Positions 7,936 to 20,043 of a stretch of 64,000 nt of DNA are shown here, piece by piece (the stretch's first letter is position 1; every line of letters begins with the position of its first letter). This stretch comes from Sphingomonas sp. IC-56 (GTDB lineage: Bacteria; Pseudomonadota; Alphaproteobacteria; Sphingomonadales; Sphingomonadaceae). The translations under genes were made by a program, and so were the position numbers. The stretch covers positions 62,001 to 126,000 of the forward strand of contig NZ_JAJNDV010000002.1 in NCBI RefSeq assembly GCF_021043375.1, read 5' to 3'. Under the pieces are notes generated by a model. That model saw only the letters and a list, made by a program, of their open reading frames with translations, had not been told where the DNA came from and made no database searches.

Positions 7936-8122
7936 TAAAATCCTCCCCTGCAGGGGGAGGTCGCAGCCCAAAGGCTGAGGGAGGGGGTGTCCCCGCTCCT
8001 GAGAGAATACGCCGCCGCTTCCGTCGACACCCCCGGCGCACTATCGCGCCACCTCCCCCTCGCAGTGCCGGGTCGCAAAAAAGGGGGGCAGGCAACGCTT
8101 CCGTCACCCGCCCCTTGCCCGA
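7936..8122. repeat. GC-rich palindromic repeat element between small gene and TonB receptor 2
   Basis: The stretch begins with a CCTCCCCTGCAGGGGGAGG hairpin and ends with the opposite-facing CCACCTCCCCCTCGCAG block. An internal GGGGGTGTC / GACACCCCC pair lies in between. The arrangement is that of the short interspersed palindromic elements common in sphingomonad genomes. Further GC pairs near 8080-8115 might serve as a terminator for the minus-strand receptor but lack a clear T tract. No coding sequence is supported. Confidence 0.6.
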
Positions 8123-11026
8123 TCAGAACCCGTAGCTCAGCCGCGCATACCCAAACCGCCCCGGAATATCGTAGGTCGTCGGGTCATAATTGTTCAGGCT
8201 GCACGAGAAGCAGGCCGGCGGATCCTTGTCGAACAGGTTGTTCACGCCCAGGCTCAACCCGAAGCGCTCCCCCATCCAGCTTGGCCGGAAGGTTGCCTGA
8301 ATGTCGGCATAGAAGCGGCTGTCCAGCGCGTTGCCGCCCTGGTTCTCGATCACATTGTCGATGTAGCGCCCGGTGAACGCCATCGCGACCGGACCGATGT
8401 CCCAGTCGATCGTCGCCTGCCCCTTGAAGTGCGGATAGGCCTGGTCGGGACTTCCGCGCTCGGTCCCGGTATAGTTGGTGCTGGTGAACCCGTCCGTCGC
8501 CGGCACCGTCTCTTCGTACTTCAGCAGATAGTTGCCGCTGACCGACAGCCCGAACGTGCCCGCCCCGGTCTGGCGCGTGCGCAGGTTCAAGGTCGCGTCC
8601 ACCCCGCGCGTGCGAATGCCGCCGGTGTTGAGCAGCACGCCGTTGATCGCCGAGATGAAGCCCGCCGGGGTCCGCTGCACCGCCGCGCACGACAGCGCGT
8701 CGCCATCCTGTGCACAGCGGCCCAGCAGCACTTCGGCCGGGATCGACTGGATCGCCCCGTCCACCTTGATGTCATAGTAATTGACCTCAAGGCTCAGCGC
8801 GCTGGCGAAGCCGCCCCGCGCCCAGGCCGGGCTGTACACCCCGCCGAACACCCAGGTCTCGGCGGTCTCGGGCTTCACATTGACGTTGCCGCCGGTCAAC
8901 ACGCTGATCTGCCCGCCCTGCGGCTCGACATAGCTGCCGCTCGCCGGCACGCCGTTGGCGATGCAGTTCGCACGCACGGTGGCGTTGCTCTGGAAAAGAC
9001 CGCCCGCCGCGCTGGTGCACGGATCGTCCAGCGTCTGGTCAAAACGCGATTGCGCACCGAACAGCTCGCCGATCGACGGCGCACGGAAGCTCTCAGCATA
9101 TTGCGCGCGCAGCAGCAGGTCGTCGACCGGCTTCCACAGCGCCCCGCCCGACAGCGTGGTGTTGCCGCCTGCGGTGGAGAAGTCCGAATGCCGCACCGCG
9201 CCGTTCAGCTCCACCAGCCGCAGCAGCGGTACGTCGCGGATCAGCGGCAGGCGAAGCTCACCGTAAACCTCGTCGACGTCAAACGACCCGCGTGCCGCCT
9301 GTGCCGGAATGTCGGCGCCCAGCCCGGCCTGGATGATCGGATCCGGCGTGAAACTGCCCTGCTGGTAGCGATGCTCGTAGCCGAAGGCGACACCCACCGG
9401 CCCGCCTGGCAGGTCGAACAGTTCGCCCGAGACGTTGAACGTATAGTCCTGGAGTTCCTGCGAGCTGCGCGACTTCTCGTCGAACGCCACGAACGCCAGC
9501 ATCGCCGGGGTGATCGAACCCTGCCCGCCAAAGATATTGAACGGCACGCATGCCCCGGTGCACTGGCTGACCGGCCCCAGCGCCTGCGCCAGCCGCGCCG
9601 CATTCAGGTTGCCGGTGAACAGCTGGTGCGCATCGTTGACCCCGAACACCGCGTTAGCGTCATAATACCAGTTGCGGCCGAACAGATCGAACTTGCCGTC
9701 GATCGTGCCCGTCACGGTCAGCGTGTCGACGCTTTGGTTGTACGTCCGCTGCCCCGCCTCGACCAACCGCCGGCCGATCAGCGAATAGGTCGCCGGCTGA
9801 CCGTTCGCGCCCGAATTCAGCGTGATGCCGAAGGGATTGAACGGGTTGGTGACATCGACCGAGATCGTGTCGAGCAGGTTCCCGTTGCCCGCGTCCGGCC
9901 CGATGTTGAGCGGCAGGAACGCGGCTTGGTTCTGCGACTCACGATGCGCCCAGGTAGCCTTCAGCCGCACGTTGAAGGCATCGGAAAACTCCGCCCGTGC
10001 ATTCAGGAAGCCGCCATAGCGCTCGTTCGGCGTCAGGAAGTAGTTGAACGGCGCAAAGTTGAAGCGGTCGGCATTGGTGAAGGCGCGGAAGTCGCCGCCC
10101 ACCAAAGTCGGATCATACACGCCGCGCCCGTTCAGCGGCGCGTTGCGCACGGTGATGACGCCGCCTGCGGGCAGTGACGGGTTGCCCGGATTGAACAGGA
10201 TGCGCCCGTTCACCGCCGCGCCCGAACATCCGCCGATCGGATCGGTGCAGGCGGTCTGGCCGGGGTTCACGAACTGCGAGATCTCGCGGTCGCTCGCCCG
10301 CACCGAATCCTGCTTGGTGTAGAAGCCGCCCAGGTTCAGCGTCACGCGATCGTTGCCCCCGCCCCAGCTCAGCTGGTAATTCTGGGTGTCGCCGTCATTG
10401 TCGCCCAGATACTGGCCATATTGCGCCGTGGCGCGGAAGCCCTTCTGCCCCGACTTCGTGATGATGTTCACCACGCCGCCGATCGCGTCGGACCCGTACA
10501 GCGCCGAGGCTGCCGATTGCAGCACTTCGATCCGGTCGATCATCACGTCGGGAATGGAATTGAGGTCGACCGTTCCCGGAATACCGCTGGCGCTCGCACC
10601 GTTGACGTAGCGCAGCCCGTCGACCAGCACGAGCGTACGCTTGGCGCCCAGATAGCGCAGGTCGATCGCCGCCGACCCCGCGCCCACGCCGCCGCCGTCC
10701 GGCGGATTGCCGAAATTGCCCGAATTGTTGAACTTTGAATTCAGCCCGCCCGATGAAGCGGGGATCCGCTGCAGCACGTCGGCGATCGACGACAGACCCG
10801 TCTTCGCAATCGCCGCGTCGTCCACCACCGTCACCGGCGAAGGGTTGTCCAACGGATCGCGTCGGATGCGCGAACCGGTGATGACCACATCCTCGCCAGC
10901 CTCGGCCGCAGCTTCCTGTGGCGTCTCCTCTGGCGCCGCCTGGGCATGCGCGGCGATCGGAAGAGCCAGTGCGGAAACGGCGAGCGCCAGGATGCTGGCA
11001 CGCGTGGTGACGGATGATCGCTTCAT
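8123..11026 (-). CDS. TonB-dependent outer-membrane receptor
   Basis: The 967-residue protein starts at the ATG at 11026 behind GAGGGG. The signal peptide ends IAAHAQ near residue 29, followed by a TonB-box-like DVVITGSR at 46-53. The plug includes IDLRYLGAKRTLVLVDGLRYV and QSAASALYGSDAIGGVVNIIT; the barrel ends YARLSYGF with the terminal phenylalanine. Cysteine pairs in extracellular-loop-like stretches (for example QTACTDPIGGCSG) are notable. It is divergent from the DUF485/acetate symporter genes, sharing a 228-base promoter region. The ligand is unknown. It belongs to the same broad sphingomonad receptor group as the one at 4579-7533 but is clearly not a recent duplicate. Confidence 0.93.
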   Translation of the reverse strand: MKRSSVTTRASILALAVSALALPIAAHAQAAPEETPQEAAAEAGEDVVITGSRIRRDPLDNPSPVTVVDDAAIAKTGLSSIADVLQRIPASSGGLNSKFNNSGNFGNPPDGGGVGAGSAAIDLRYLGAKRTLVLVDGLRYVNGASASGIPGTVDLNSIPDVMIDRIEVLQSAASALYGSDAIGGVVNIITKSGQKGFRATAQYGQYLGDNDGDTQNYQLSWGGGNDRVTLNLGGFYTKQDSVRASDREISQFVNPGQTACTDPIGGCSGAAVNGRILFNPGNPSLPAGGVITVRNAPLNGRGVYDPTLVGGDFRAFTNADRFNFAPFNYFLTPNERYGGFLNARAEFSDAFNVRLKATWAHRESQNQAAFLPLNIGPDAGNGNLLDTISVDVTNPFNPFGITLNSGANGQPATYSLIGRRLVEAGQRTYNQSVDTLTVTGTIDGKFDLFGRNWYYDANAVFGVNDAHQLFTGNLNAARLAQALGPVSQCTGACVPFNIFGGQGSITPAMLAFVAFDEKSRSSQELQDYTFNVSGELFDLPGGPVGVAFGYEHRYQQGSFTPDPIIQAGLGADIPAQAARGSFDVDEVYGELRLPLIRDVPLLRLVELNGAVRHSDFSTAGGNTTLSGGALWKPVDDLLLRAQYAESFRAPSIGELFGAQSRFDQTLDDPCTSAAGGLFQSNATVRANCIANGVPASGSYVEPQGGQISVLTGGNVNVKPETAETWVFGGVYSPAWARGGFASALSLEVNYYDIKVDGAIQSIPAEVLLGRCAQDGDALSCAAVQRTPAGFISAINGVLLNTGGIRTRGVDATLNLRTRQTGAGTFGLSVSGNYLLKYEETVPATDGFTSTNYTGTERGSPDQAYPHFKGQATIDWDIGPVAMAFTGRYIDNVIENQGGNALDSRFYADIQATFRPSWMGERFGLSLGVNNLFDKDPPACFSCSLNNYDPTTYDIPGRFGYARLSYGF

Positions 11027-11151
11027 GGATTTCCCCTCAACTGCCCGCGCTACACTCCGCGCGGCTGCGACATGATGCTGCGCTGCAACCCGCCTGCGAG
11101 CAATATCCACTCATCGCATAGGGATCACAGCACATCATTAATGCGCGGCCG

Positions 11152-11181
11152 TGTGTCTTCCATGACACATATCGGACACAT
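11152..11181. promoter_or_regulatory. Dyad and direct repeat in divergent receptor/symporter region
   Basis: TGTGTC-6 bases-GACACA (11152-11169) is a perfect inverted repeat. GACACAT is repeated directly at 11164-11170 and 11175-11181. The cluster lies 126 bases from the TonB receptor start and 73 bases from the DUF485 start, where an operator for either gene would be expected. The regulator is unknown. Confidence 0.4.
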
Positions 11182-11254
11182 CGCCCGAACAACAATCGCT
11201 TGCCATCGCGCATGGCGGCTGCCGTAATGCAGCCATAACGGAGGGGAGCACGCG

Positions 11255-11569
11255 ATGGCGTCGACGGGGACGGGTCTAGAGACGCTGGCGGATGACCCGC
11301 GCTACCAGCGGCTGGTGCGCCGCCGGGGCCGGCTGAGTTGGCTGCTGACCGGGCTGATGCTGGTCACCTATCTGGGCTTCATCCTGCTCGTCGCCTTTGC
11401 CAAGCCGCTGCTGGCCCAGCCGATCGCCGGCGGCGCCACCACCTTGGGCATCCCCCTTGGCCTCGGCGTTATCGCCGTCGCGATCCTTCTCACCGGCTTC
11501 TATGTGCGCCGCGCCAATGCCGAGTTCGACCACGATGTCGCGGCGCTCGCCGGGGAGCACCGGCCATGA
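11255..11569 (+). CDS. yjcH: DUF485 membrane protein, partner of acetate symporter
   Basis: This 104-residue protein has two hydrophobic helices (about 29-50 and 62-84) and the DUF485 pattern [17 protein letters not shown] followed by a C-terminal [10 protein letters not shown] motif. The family, YjcH in E. coli, is almost always encoded immediately before the cation/acetate symporter ActP. Here the gene's stop overlaps the actP ATG by four bases (ATGA), so the two are translationally coupled. Its biochemical role in the symporter is unresolved. A GGAGGGGAG ribosome binding site lies before the ATG. Confidence 0.85.
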   Translation: MASTGTGLETLADDPRYQRLVRRRGRLSWLLTGLMLVTYLGFILLVAFAKPLLAQPIAGGATTLGIPLGLGVIAVAILLTGFYVRRANAEFDHDVAALAGEHRP

Positions 11570-13185
11570 ACGGCGCCACCAACTGGTCCGCGATCGCCAT
11601 GTTCGCGGCGTTCGTCGCCATCACCCTGGCGATCACCCGCTGGGCTGCACGCCGCACCCGCACCGCCGCCGATTTCTACGCGGCTGGCGGCGGCATCACC
11701 GGCTTCCAGAACGGGCTGGCCATTGCCGGCGACTTCATGTCCGCGGCATCGTTCCTCGGCATCTCGGCCCAGATCTATGCCGATGGCTATGACGGCCTGA
11801 TCTACTCGATCGGGTTCCTCGTCGGCTGGCCCATCGTCCTGTTCCTGATCGCCGAGCGCCTGCGCAACCTCGGCCGCTACACCTTCGCCGATGTCGCCTC
11901 GTTCCGCTTCGCCCAGACGCCGGTGCGCTGCTTCGCGGCGATATCGACGCTACTGGTGGTGCTGTTCTACCTGATCGCGCAGATGGTCGGCGCCGGCCAG
12001 CTCATCCGCCTCCTCTTCGGCCTCCCCTACCCCTATGCCGTCGCCATCGTCGGGGTGATGATGACGCTCTACGTCCTGTTTGGCGGCATGATCGCCACCA
12101 CCTGGGTCCAGATCGTCAAGGCCGTGCTGCTGCTCGGCGCCGCCAGCTTCATCGCCGCTGCAGTGTTGTGGCGCTTCGGCTTCTCGCCCGAGGCACTGTT
12201 CGCCCGCGCCGTCGAAGTGAAAACCGCCGCCGCCGCCGCAACCGGCGCCACGCCGACCGAAGCAGCCACCGCCGGCCGCGCCATCATGGGCCCCGGCGGC
12301 TTCATCAAGGATCCCGTCTCCGCCCTCTCGCTCGGCCTGGCGCTCATGTTCGGCACGGCCGGGCTTCCGCACATCCTGATGCGCTTCTTCACCGTGCCCG
12401 ACGCCAAGGCGGCCCGCACCTCGGTGCTATGGGCGACCGGCTGGATCGCCTATTTCTACATCCTCACCTTCGTGATCGGCTTCGGCGCGATCGTGCTGGT
12501 GGCGACCAACCCCTCCTACCTCGCTCCAGGTGGGGCGCTGCTTGGCGGCAGCAACATGGCCGCGATGCATCTCAGCCACGCAGTGGGCGGCGACCTCTTC
12601 CTCGGCTTCGTCTCGGCAGTCGCCTTCGCCACCATCCTGGCGGTGGTCGCCGGCCTCACTTTGTCGGGCGCCTCGGCCGTCAGCCACGATCTCTACGCCA
12701 GCGTGTTGCGCCGCGGCCGGGCAGACCAGGCCGCCGAGCTGCGCGTGTCGCGCGGCACCGTCGTCGTTCTGGCGCTGATCGCGATTGGCCTGGGCATCCT
12801 GTTCGAGCAACAGAATGTCGCCTTCATGGTCTCGCTCGCCTTTGCGCTTGCCGCCTCGGCGAACTTCCCGGTGCTCATCCTCTCGCTGCTATGGTCGGGC
12901 TGCACCACCCGCGGCGTGGTCGCCGGCGGCGTGGTCGGCCTGGGGCTGGCGCTCGGCCTCACCATCCTGTCGCCCGCGGTATGGGTCGCCGTGCTGGGCA
13001 ACGCCCAGGCGATCTTTCCCTATGGCTCCCCCGCGCTGTTCTCGATGCCCGCCGCGTTCCTGACGATCTGGCTGGTATCCCGCCTCGACCGCAGCGGCCG
13101 CGCCGCCATCGACCGCGCCGGCTACCCCGCCCAACGCGTCCGCTCCGAAACCGGGATCGGCGCAGCGGGAGCAAGCGCCCACTAA
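11566..13185 (+). CDS. actP: Cation/acetate symporter ActP-like (SSS family)
   Basis: The 539-residue protein belongs to the sodium:solute symporter family. It has the ActP-type beginning [43 protein letters not shown] and the later blocks [22 protein letters not shown] and [16 protein letters not shown]. About 13 membrane helices are expected. It would bring acetate and other short monocarboxylates into the cell with a cation. The start overlaps the DUF485 gene by four bases. Acetyl-CoA synthetase, encoded 5 kb away, would activate the imported acetate. Confidence 0.88.
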   Translation: MNGATNWSAIAMFAAFVAITLAITRWAARRTRTAADFYAAGGGITGFQNGLAIAGDFMSAASFLGISAQIYADGYDGLIYSIGFLVGWPIVLFLIAERLRNLGRYTFADVASFRFAQTPVRCFAAISTLLVVLFYLIAQMVGAGQLIRLLFGLPYPYAVAIVGVMMTLYVLFGGMIATTWVQIVKAVLLLGAASFIAAAVLWRFGFSPEALFARAVEVKTAAAAATGATPTEAATAGRAIMGPGGFIKDPVSALSLGLALMFGTAGLPHILMRFFTVPDAKAARTSVLWATGWIAYFYILTFVIGFGAIVLVATNPSYLAPGGALLGGSNMAAMHLSHAVGGDLFLGFVSAVAFATILAVVAGLTLSGASAVSHDLYASVLRRGRADQAAELRVSRGTVVVLALIAIGLGILFEQQNVAFMVSLAFALAASANFPVLILSLLWSGCTTRGVVAGGVVGLGLALGLTILSPAVWVAVLGNAQAIFPYGSPALFSMPAAFLTIWLVSRLDRSGRAAIDRAGYPAQRVRSETGIGAAGASAH

Positions 13186-13367
13186 AACCCTCGGCACGGC
13201 GCTCCACCCCGGGGCGCCGTGCACACCGCAAGCCACCGCACTGGTACGATAAATCCGCCCGCCAGGCGCAAAACCCCTCCGTTAATCTCCTATAAGGAAA
13301 GGGACTGAGCCTCCGCGTCGCGCTGGCTCGCTGGCGACGCAGTGTGCGTACACAGGGGATTTCGTAA
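13186..13367. other. Intergenic hairpins between actP and chemoreceptor
   Basis: GCACGGCGC (13194-13202) pairs perfectly with GCGCCGTGC (13214-13222) just after actP. There is no T run, so it is at best a weak terminator. A second dyad, GCGTCGC (13315-13321) with GCGACGC (13334-13340), lies in the leader of the chemoreceptor gene. No promoter could be assigned with confidence. Confidence 0.4.
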
Positions 13368-15218
13368 GTGACGTTGAAGCAAAAGCTCCTCAGCTGTCTC
13401 GGCCTGTTTGCGGCCGTGACCTTGCTGATCGTTGGAGCATCCTACTGGTCGGCCAAGACGAATGAGCAGGCACTCACCTCGATTCTCAACGACCGCGTCG
13501 TGCCGATGCAGGACCTCAAGGTCACGGCCGACAGCTACGCCGTCAACATCGTCGATGCCGCGCACAAGGCGCGCAACGGGAACGTATCGTTCGCCCAGGC
13601 CGAGGGCCAGGTCCGCGAAGGCGAGAGCAAGCTGCGCGACGCCTGGAAGCGGTACCGCGCCACCAAGATCGATGGTGAGGAAGCGCAACTCGCTCTGGCC
13701 GCAGAAGCGCAGATGAAGCTGTCCGACGCGGCGGTCGACCGGCTGAAGGACATCCTGGCCGCCAACGACCGTGCCGCGCTTGACCGCTTCGTCATCCATG
13801 ATCTCTATCGCTCGATCGATCCCGTCTCGGCGGCCATCGGCAAGCTGGTGAACCTGCAGATCGGCGTCGCGTCGAAGGTCACCGGCGACGCCCTTGATGC
13901 CGTGGAATCCGCGCTGACGCTCATGCTTGCGTTGGCCCTGGGTGCGGCCCTGGTTCTCGCCGTCGCCTATCTGACGATCACCCGCAAGGTCGTCGGCCCC
14001 ATCAACACGCTCGCCCGTATCATCGCGGATCTGGCGCGCTCGTCGGGCGAGGCAAAGCTGCCGAACCTCGATCAGAAGGACGAGATCGGCGACATCACCC
14101 GCGCCGTCGATCAGTTCCTGGAGTCCGTGATCGCCAAGGAGCGCGTGAGCGCAGCGGCCGCCGCCGCCGAGCAGAACGTCGTGACCGGCTCCCTGCGCGA
14201 CAGTCTCGCCGCGCTTACCGCCGGCGATCTGACCACGCCGATCGTGGCCGACTTCCCGCCTGCCTATGCCGAGCTGAAGACCAACTTCAACGAAGCGCTG
14301 GGCGCGCTGCGGTCGCTGATCGGCTCGGTGGCGGAAAGCGCCGCCTCAATCCGCACCGGCTCGGGCGAGATTGCCCAGGCTTCCGAGGATCTGGCGCGCC
14401 GCACCGAAAGCAACGCCGCCAGCCTGGAGGAAACCTCGGCCGCCATCACGCAGATGGACGGGCGTATCAAGGCAACCGCCGCAGCGGCAGCCACCACGGT
14501 CGAGCGTGCCGACGCCACGATCGCGACGGTATCGGGCGGCCGCTCGGTGGCGGACGAGGCAGTGCAGGCAATGGGCCGCGTGTCGGACAGCGCCAAGGGC
14601 ATCGACAGCGTGATCGAGGGCCTCGACAAGATCGCCTTCCAGACGCGCGTCCTGGCCATGAACGCCGCCGTCGAAGCCGGCCGTGCGGGCGATGCGGGCC
14701 GCGGCTTTGCAGTGGTCGCTGACCTCGTAAGCGCGCTGGCAATGCGCGCCGAAGAGGAAGCCAAGCTCGCGCGCGAGCAGCTCACCGTCACCCAGACCGA
14801 GATCGTCACGGCGGTCGAGGCCGTCCGAAAAGTCGACGGCGCGCTCGCCAACATCTCGGGCGATGTCGGCCAGGTCCATGACCTGCTCGCCACCATGGCT
14901 GCGGACAACCGCGCGCAGTCCTCCGCGATCACCGAGATTTCGGTTGCGATCAGCACCATGGACCAATCCACTCAGCAGAATGCGGCAATGGTGGAAGAAA
15001 CCTCGGCGGCGGCCCGCAACCTCACGGTCGAAGTTCAGGCGCTGTCGGATCAGGCAAGCCGCTTCAAAATCGACGCGCACAGCCACAGCGGAACGCGCAA
15101 CGCCCATATCGCAGCCATGAAGCCGAGGATCGCAGCCAATGCAGCATCCGTAAAGCCGCTCCCGGCCGCCGCCGTATCCGCCCTCACCCGCCCGAACGAC
15201 GACTGGAACGCGTTCTAA
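13368..15218 (+). CDS. Methyl-accepting chemotaxis protein with four-helix-bundle sensor
   Basis: This 616-residue membrane chemoreceptor starts at a GTG. TM1 lies about residues 7-27, followed by a periplasmic four-helix-bundle type sensor to about 180, TM2 ([22 protein letters not shown]), HAMP ([14 protein letters not shown] onward) and a long coiled-coil signalling domain. Its hairpin tip reads [30 protein letters not shown], the CheA/CheW contact. The last residues, DDWNAF, resemble the C-terminal CheR/CheB tethering pentapeptide (NWETF type). No che or flagellar genes are near, so it must work with components encoded elsewhere. The tip departs from consensus at several places (Arg for Asn, Met for Leu). 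Confidence 0.92.
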   Translation: MTLKQKLLSCLGLFAAVTLLIVGASYWSAKTNEQALTSILNDRVVPMQDLKVTADSYAVNIVDAAHKARNGNVSFAQAEGQVREGESKLRDAWKRYRATKIDGEEAQLALAAEAQMKLSDAAVDRLKDILAANDRAALDRFVIHDLYRSIDPVSAAIGKLVNLQIGVASKVTGDALDAVESALTLMLALALGAALVLAVAYLTITRKVVGPINTLARIIADLARSSGEAKLPNLDQKDEIGDITRAVDQFLESVIAKERVSAAAAAAEQNVVTGSLRDSLAALTAGDLTTPIVADFPPAYAELKTNFNEALGALRSLIGSVAESAASIRTGSGEIAQASEDLARRTESNAASLEETSAAITQMDGRIKATAAAAATTVERADATIATVSGGRSVADEAVQAMGRVSDSAKGIDSVIEGLDKIAFQTRVLAMNAAVEAGRAGDAGRGFAVVADLVSALAMRAEEEAKLAREQLTVTQTEIVTAVEAVRKVDGALANISGDVGQVHDLLATMAADNRAQSSAITEISVAISTMDQSTQQNAAMVEETSAAARNLTVEVQALSDQASRFKIDAHSHSGTRNAHIAAMKPRIAANAASVKPLPAAAVSALTRPNDDWNAF

Positions 15219-15886
15219 CAAATCGGGCAACAGCAACAGGCAAGCGCGCCTGCGGAACCGGCAAACATCGCTCCGCAGGCACCTGCATCCCGGCAGCGGA
15301 TTCCGCCATCCAGGATCCCCGCTGCCTCCCTCCACCCGAGCCGCCAAACCCACACAGTTCCCCGGCGAAGGCGGGGCCCAGTTGCCATGCAGCCCGTTGG
15401 GATCCCGCGCCTCCGAAAGGACGCCGAAGCTGGACCCCGGCCTCCGCCGGGGAACCGCAAAACACCCCATTCGCCCTGAGCCTGTCGAGGCCGTTCCTCC
15501 ACGTCGAGCGTGAACCTACGCTCCGACGGGCTCGGCACCAGCGGCACCACGATCAGCATATCCGGCAGCCAATCCCGCCACCGCTGCTCCGCTCCAGCCC
15601 AACCCACAGAACCCACCCAGTTCCCCGGCGAAGGCCGGGGCCCAGCTGCCATGCAGCCCGTTGGAGCCCGCGCCTCCAAAAAGACGCCGAAGCTGGACCC
15701 CGGCCTCCGCCGGGGAACTGCAAAACACCCCGGTTCGCCCTGAGCTCGTCGAAGGCCATTCTTCCACCGTTGAGAAAAGCTCTCGCCAGCACGCAGGCGT
15801 CCGCCCCGGAACGCATCCCCTCCAAAAAAGAAAACCGCCCCGGCATCCCTGCCGAGGCGGTTCCTCACGCTAAGCCCTTAACGCGC
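15219..15886. repeat. Gene-free repeat cluster with two copies of a palindromic element
   Basis: This 668-base gap holds no credible gene. Two near-identical inverted-repeat elements lie at 15358-15455 and 15621-15718. Each opens TTCCCCGGCGAAGGC and closes with the reverse complement, GCCTCCGCCGGGGAAC, and contains CATGCAGCCCGTTGG inside. Each is followed by a second repeat type, TTCGCCCTGAGC-GTCGA-like, at about 15470-15497 and 15733-15761. The first kind also occurs at 28419-28526 and 49295-49399. The region ends in the terminator of the minus-strand M13 peptidase gene. Confidence 0.85.
15829..15866 (-). terminator. Rho-independent terminator for M13 peptidase gene
   Basis: On the minus strand the arms AACCGCC (15833-15839) and GGCGGTT (15856-15862), extended by an inner GGCA/TGCC pair, form a hairpin followed by a TTTTCTTTTTT tract. 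It lies about 20 bases after the peptidase stop codon. Confidence 0.85.
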
Positions 15887-17929
15887 TTACCAGATATGCA
15901 CGCGCTTCTCGGGCGCCAGGTACAGTGCGTCGCCCGGCTTGATGTTGAACGCGGTGTACCATGCGTCGACATTGCGCACGATGCCGTTCACCCGGAACAT
16001 CGCTGGCGAGTGCGGGTCGGTGCGCAGCTGCTGGAGCGCGCTGTTCTCGCGCAGCTTGGTCTGCCAGGCCTGGGCATAGGCCAGGAAGAAGCGCTGGTCG
16101 CCGGTCAGGCCGCCGATCACCGGTGCCTTGCCATGCTCGGCCTGGTACTTCTGGTACGCGGCATAGGCTGCTTCGATACCGCCCAGATCGCCGATATTCT
16201 CGCCCAGCGTCAGCTTGCCGTTGACCTTGGCGCCGGGGATCGGCTCGTACGCGTCATATTGCGTCGCCAGCGCCGAAGTGCGCTCCGCAAACGCCTTCTT
16301 CGCGCCGTCGGTCCACCAGTTCTCGAACTTGCCGGTCGGCCCGAACTGGCTGCCCTGGTCGTCGAAGCCATGGCCCATCTCGTGCCCGATCACCGCGCCG
16401 ATCGCGCCGTAATTGACCGCCGCATCGGCGTTCGGGTCAAAGAAGGGCGCCTGCAGGATCGCCGCCGGGAAGGTGATCTGGTTCGACAGCGGGTTGTAGT
16501 ACGCGTTCACCGTCTGCGGCGTCATGTCCCACAGCGAGCGGTCGACCGGCTTGGGGAAACGCTGCAGCTGCAGCTGATGCTCGAATTCGCCCGAACGCAT
16601 TGCATTGCCCAGCACGTCGCCGCGCACGACCTGCATCGAGGAATAGTCGATATAGGTCTTGGGGTGGCCGATGCGCGGCTCGAACGCGGCCAGCTTGGCC
16701 AGCGCCGCGGTCTTGGTCGCCGGGTCCATCCAGCTCGAACCCTGGATGCGCTCCTGATAGGCCGCACGCAGATTCTCGATCAGCTCGCTCATCTGGCTCT
16801 GCGATGCCGGCGGGAAATACTTGGCGACATAGATCTGGCCGACGGCCTCGCCCAGCGATCCGTTGACCATCTGCACGCCGCGCTTCCAGCGCTCGCGCTG
16901 CACCTGCACGCCGCTCAGCGTCGTGGAGTAAAAGTCGAAGCGCGCCTGATCGAACGCCTTGGGCAGGAACTGCGCATGATCGCTGACGAAGCGATAGGCG
17001 AGATAATCCTTCCAAGTCTGAAGCGGCGTCGTCACCAGGATCTTGCCCGCCGCGGCCACGGCGGTGTTCTGGCCCATGATGATCGTCGGCGCCTTGTCGA
17101 CGCCGGCGGTCTTGAGCATCAATGCCCAGTCGAATTCCGGCGCCTTGCTCTCCAGGCCCGCGATCGACTGCGGATCGTTGAGCTTGGCGATGTCGCGGCT
17201 CTCGGTCGGCGACCATTGCGACTTGGCCAGCGTCGCCTCCAGCGCGAAGATCGCGTCAGCCTTGGCGCTGGCGTTCGGGATGCCGGCCAGCTCATGAACG
17301 CGCTGGATATAGGCACGGTACGCCTTGCGGAACCCGTCGAACTTTTCGCCCGCTTCCAGATAATAGTCGCGCGGCATGCCCAGGCTGCCCTGGCCCGTCA
17401 TCGCGGTATAGCGCGTCGGGTCGGCCAGATCGGGGATGATCCCCACTTCCACCGGCGAGGCATAGCCGACGCTGGCGAACAGCACCTGGAGGTCGGTCAG
17501 GTTCTTCACGCCGTTGATGCGCGCGAGATAGGGCTTGAGCGGTGCGGTGCCCTTGGCCTCGATCCCGGCTTCATCCATCCAGCTGGCGTAGAAGTCGCCG
17601 ACCTGGCGGCCGGTCGCGCCGTACGCGCCGGGGTTCTTCGCCATGTCGTCCAGAATGCCGCGGACATTCTGCTCGGCTTCGATCGACAGCTGCGTGCCGA
17701 ACCCTGCCGATGCGCGGTCGGGCGCGATCTGGACGCGGTCTGCCCAGCCGCCATTGGCGAAGGTCCAGAAATCGTCGCCGGGCTTCACGCCGGGCTTCTG
17801 CGCGCTCAGATCGACGCCGAAACTGCCATAACGCGGCGCCTTTTGCGCGGTCGCGGTCTGCGCCAGCGCAGGCGCCGAAAGCGTCATCAGCGCGCTTCCG
17901 GCCAACAAAATCAATCGCTTAGCAATCAC
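15887..17929 (-). CDS. M13 family (neprilysin-like) zinc metallopeptidase
   Basis: The 680-residue protein has a signal peptide ending APALAQ, so it acts in the periplasm or outside. The zinc motif reads GAVIGHEMGHGFDDQGSQF (HExxH) near residue 520. The third ligand and helper residues are in LTLGENIGDLGG about 60 residues later. NAYY and YINQ-like blocks typical of M13 precede the zinc site (VNAYYNPLSNQITFPAAILQ). Bacterial M13 enzymes cut peptides, so this may supply peptides for the POT transporter, though that is inference. The start is a GTG with AGGGGGA upstream. A dyad CCCTAA-6-TTAGGG (17945-17962) lies just before the gene. Confidence 0.93.
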   Translation of the reverse strand: MIAKRLILLAGSALMTLSAPALAQTATAQKAPRYGSFGVDLSAQKPGVKPGDDFWTFANGGWADRVQIAPDRASAGFGTQLSIEAEQNVRGILDDMAKNPGAYGATGRQVGDFYASWMDEAGIEAKGTAPLKPYLARINGVKNLTDLQVLFASVGYASPVEVGIIPDLADPTRYTAMTGQGSLGMPRDYYLEAGEKFDGFRKAYRAYIQRVHELAGIPNASAKADAIFALEATLAKSQWSPTESRDIAKLNDPQSIAGLESKAPEFDWALMLKTAGVDKAPTIIMGQNTAVAAAGKILVTTPLQTWKDYLAYRFVSDHAQFLPKAFDQARFDFYSTTLSGVQVQRERWKRGVQMVNGSLGEAVGQIYVAKYFPPASQSQMSELIENLRAAYQERIQGSSWMDPATKTAALAKLAAFEPRIGHPKTYIDYSSMQVVRGDVLGNAMRSGEFEHQLQLQRFPKPVDRSLWDMTPQTVNAYYNPLSNQITFPAAILQAPFFDPNADAAVNYGAIGAVIGHEMGHGFDDQGSQFGPTGKFENWWTDGAKKAFAERTSALATQYDAYEPIPGAKVNGKLTLGENIGDLGGIEAAYAAYQKYQAEHGKAPVIGGLTGDQRFFLAYAQAWQTKLRENSALQQLRTDPHSPAMFRVNGIVRNVDAWYTAFNIKPGDALYLAPEKRVHIW

Positions 17930-17944
17930 GTACGATTCCCCCTA

Positions 17945-17962
17945 CCCTAAGGTGTGTTAGGG
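17945..17962. promoter_or_regulatory. Small dyad upstream of M13 peptidase
   Basis: CCCTAA, six bases, TTAGGG: a perfect dyad 16-33 bases before the GTG start, overlapping the region where the ribosome binding site begins. It could be an operator or a leader hairpin. Nothing else supports it. Confidence 0.3.
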
Positions 17963-18041
17963 GAGGCTAACGCTTGGCGTAGCGCTCCGCAATCGCAATC
18001 TTTCCGTGTCCGTTGAAAGACTTAGGGCGGGGCGTCGCCGC

Positions 18042-19982
<1,941 letters not shown>

Positions 19983-20043
19983 GGCTTCATTCTCCTTGGC
20001 CCGGGTTCTAGGTCGAGGAACACGGCCTTCGCAAGCAAAGCGC

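Noticed and set aside
11152..11169. CRP/FNR-type binding site
   Set aside because: Arms TGTGTC/GACACA resemble TGTGA/TCACA but spacing and the inner bases differ; kept only as an unassigned dyad.
15770..17950. 726-codon plus-strand frame opposite the M13 peptidase
   Set aside because: Shadow of the peptidase; no motif, no ribosome binding site, and the minus-strand gene has full catalytic residues and a terminator.
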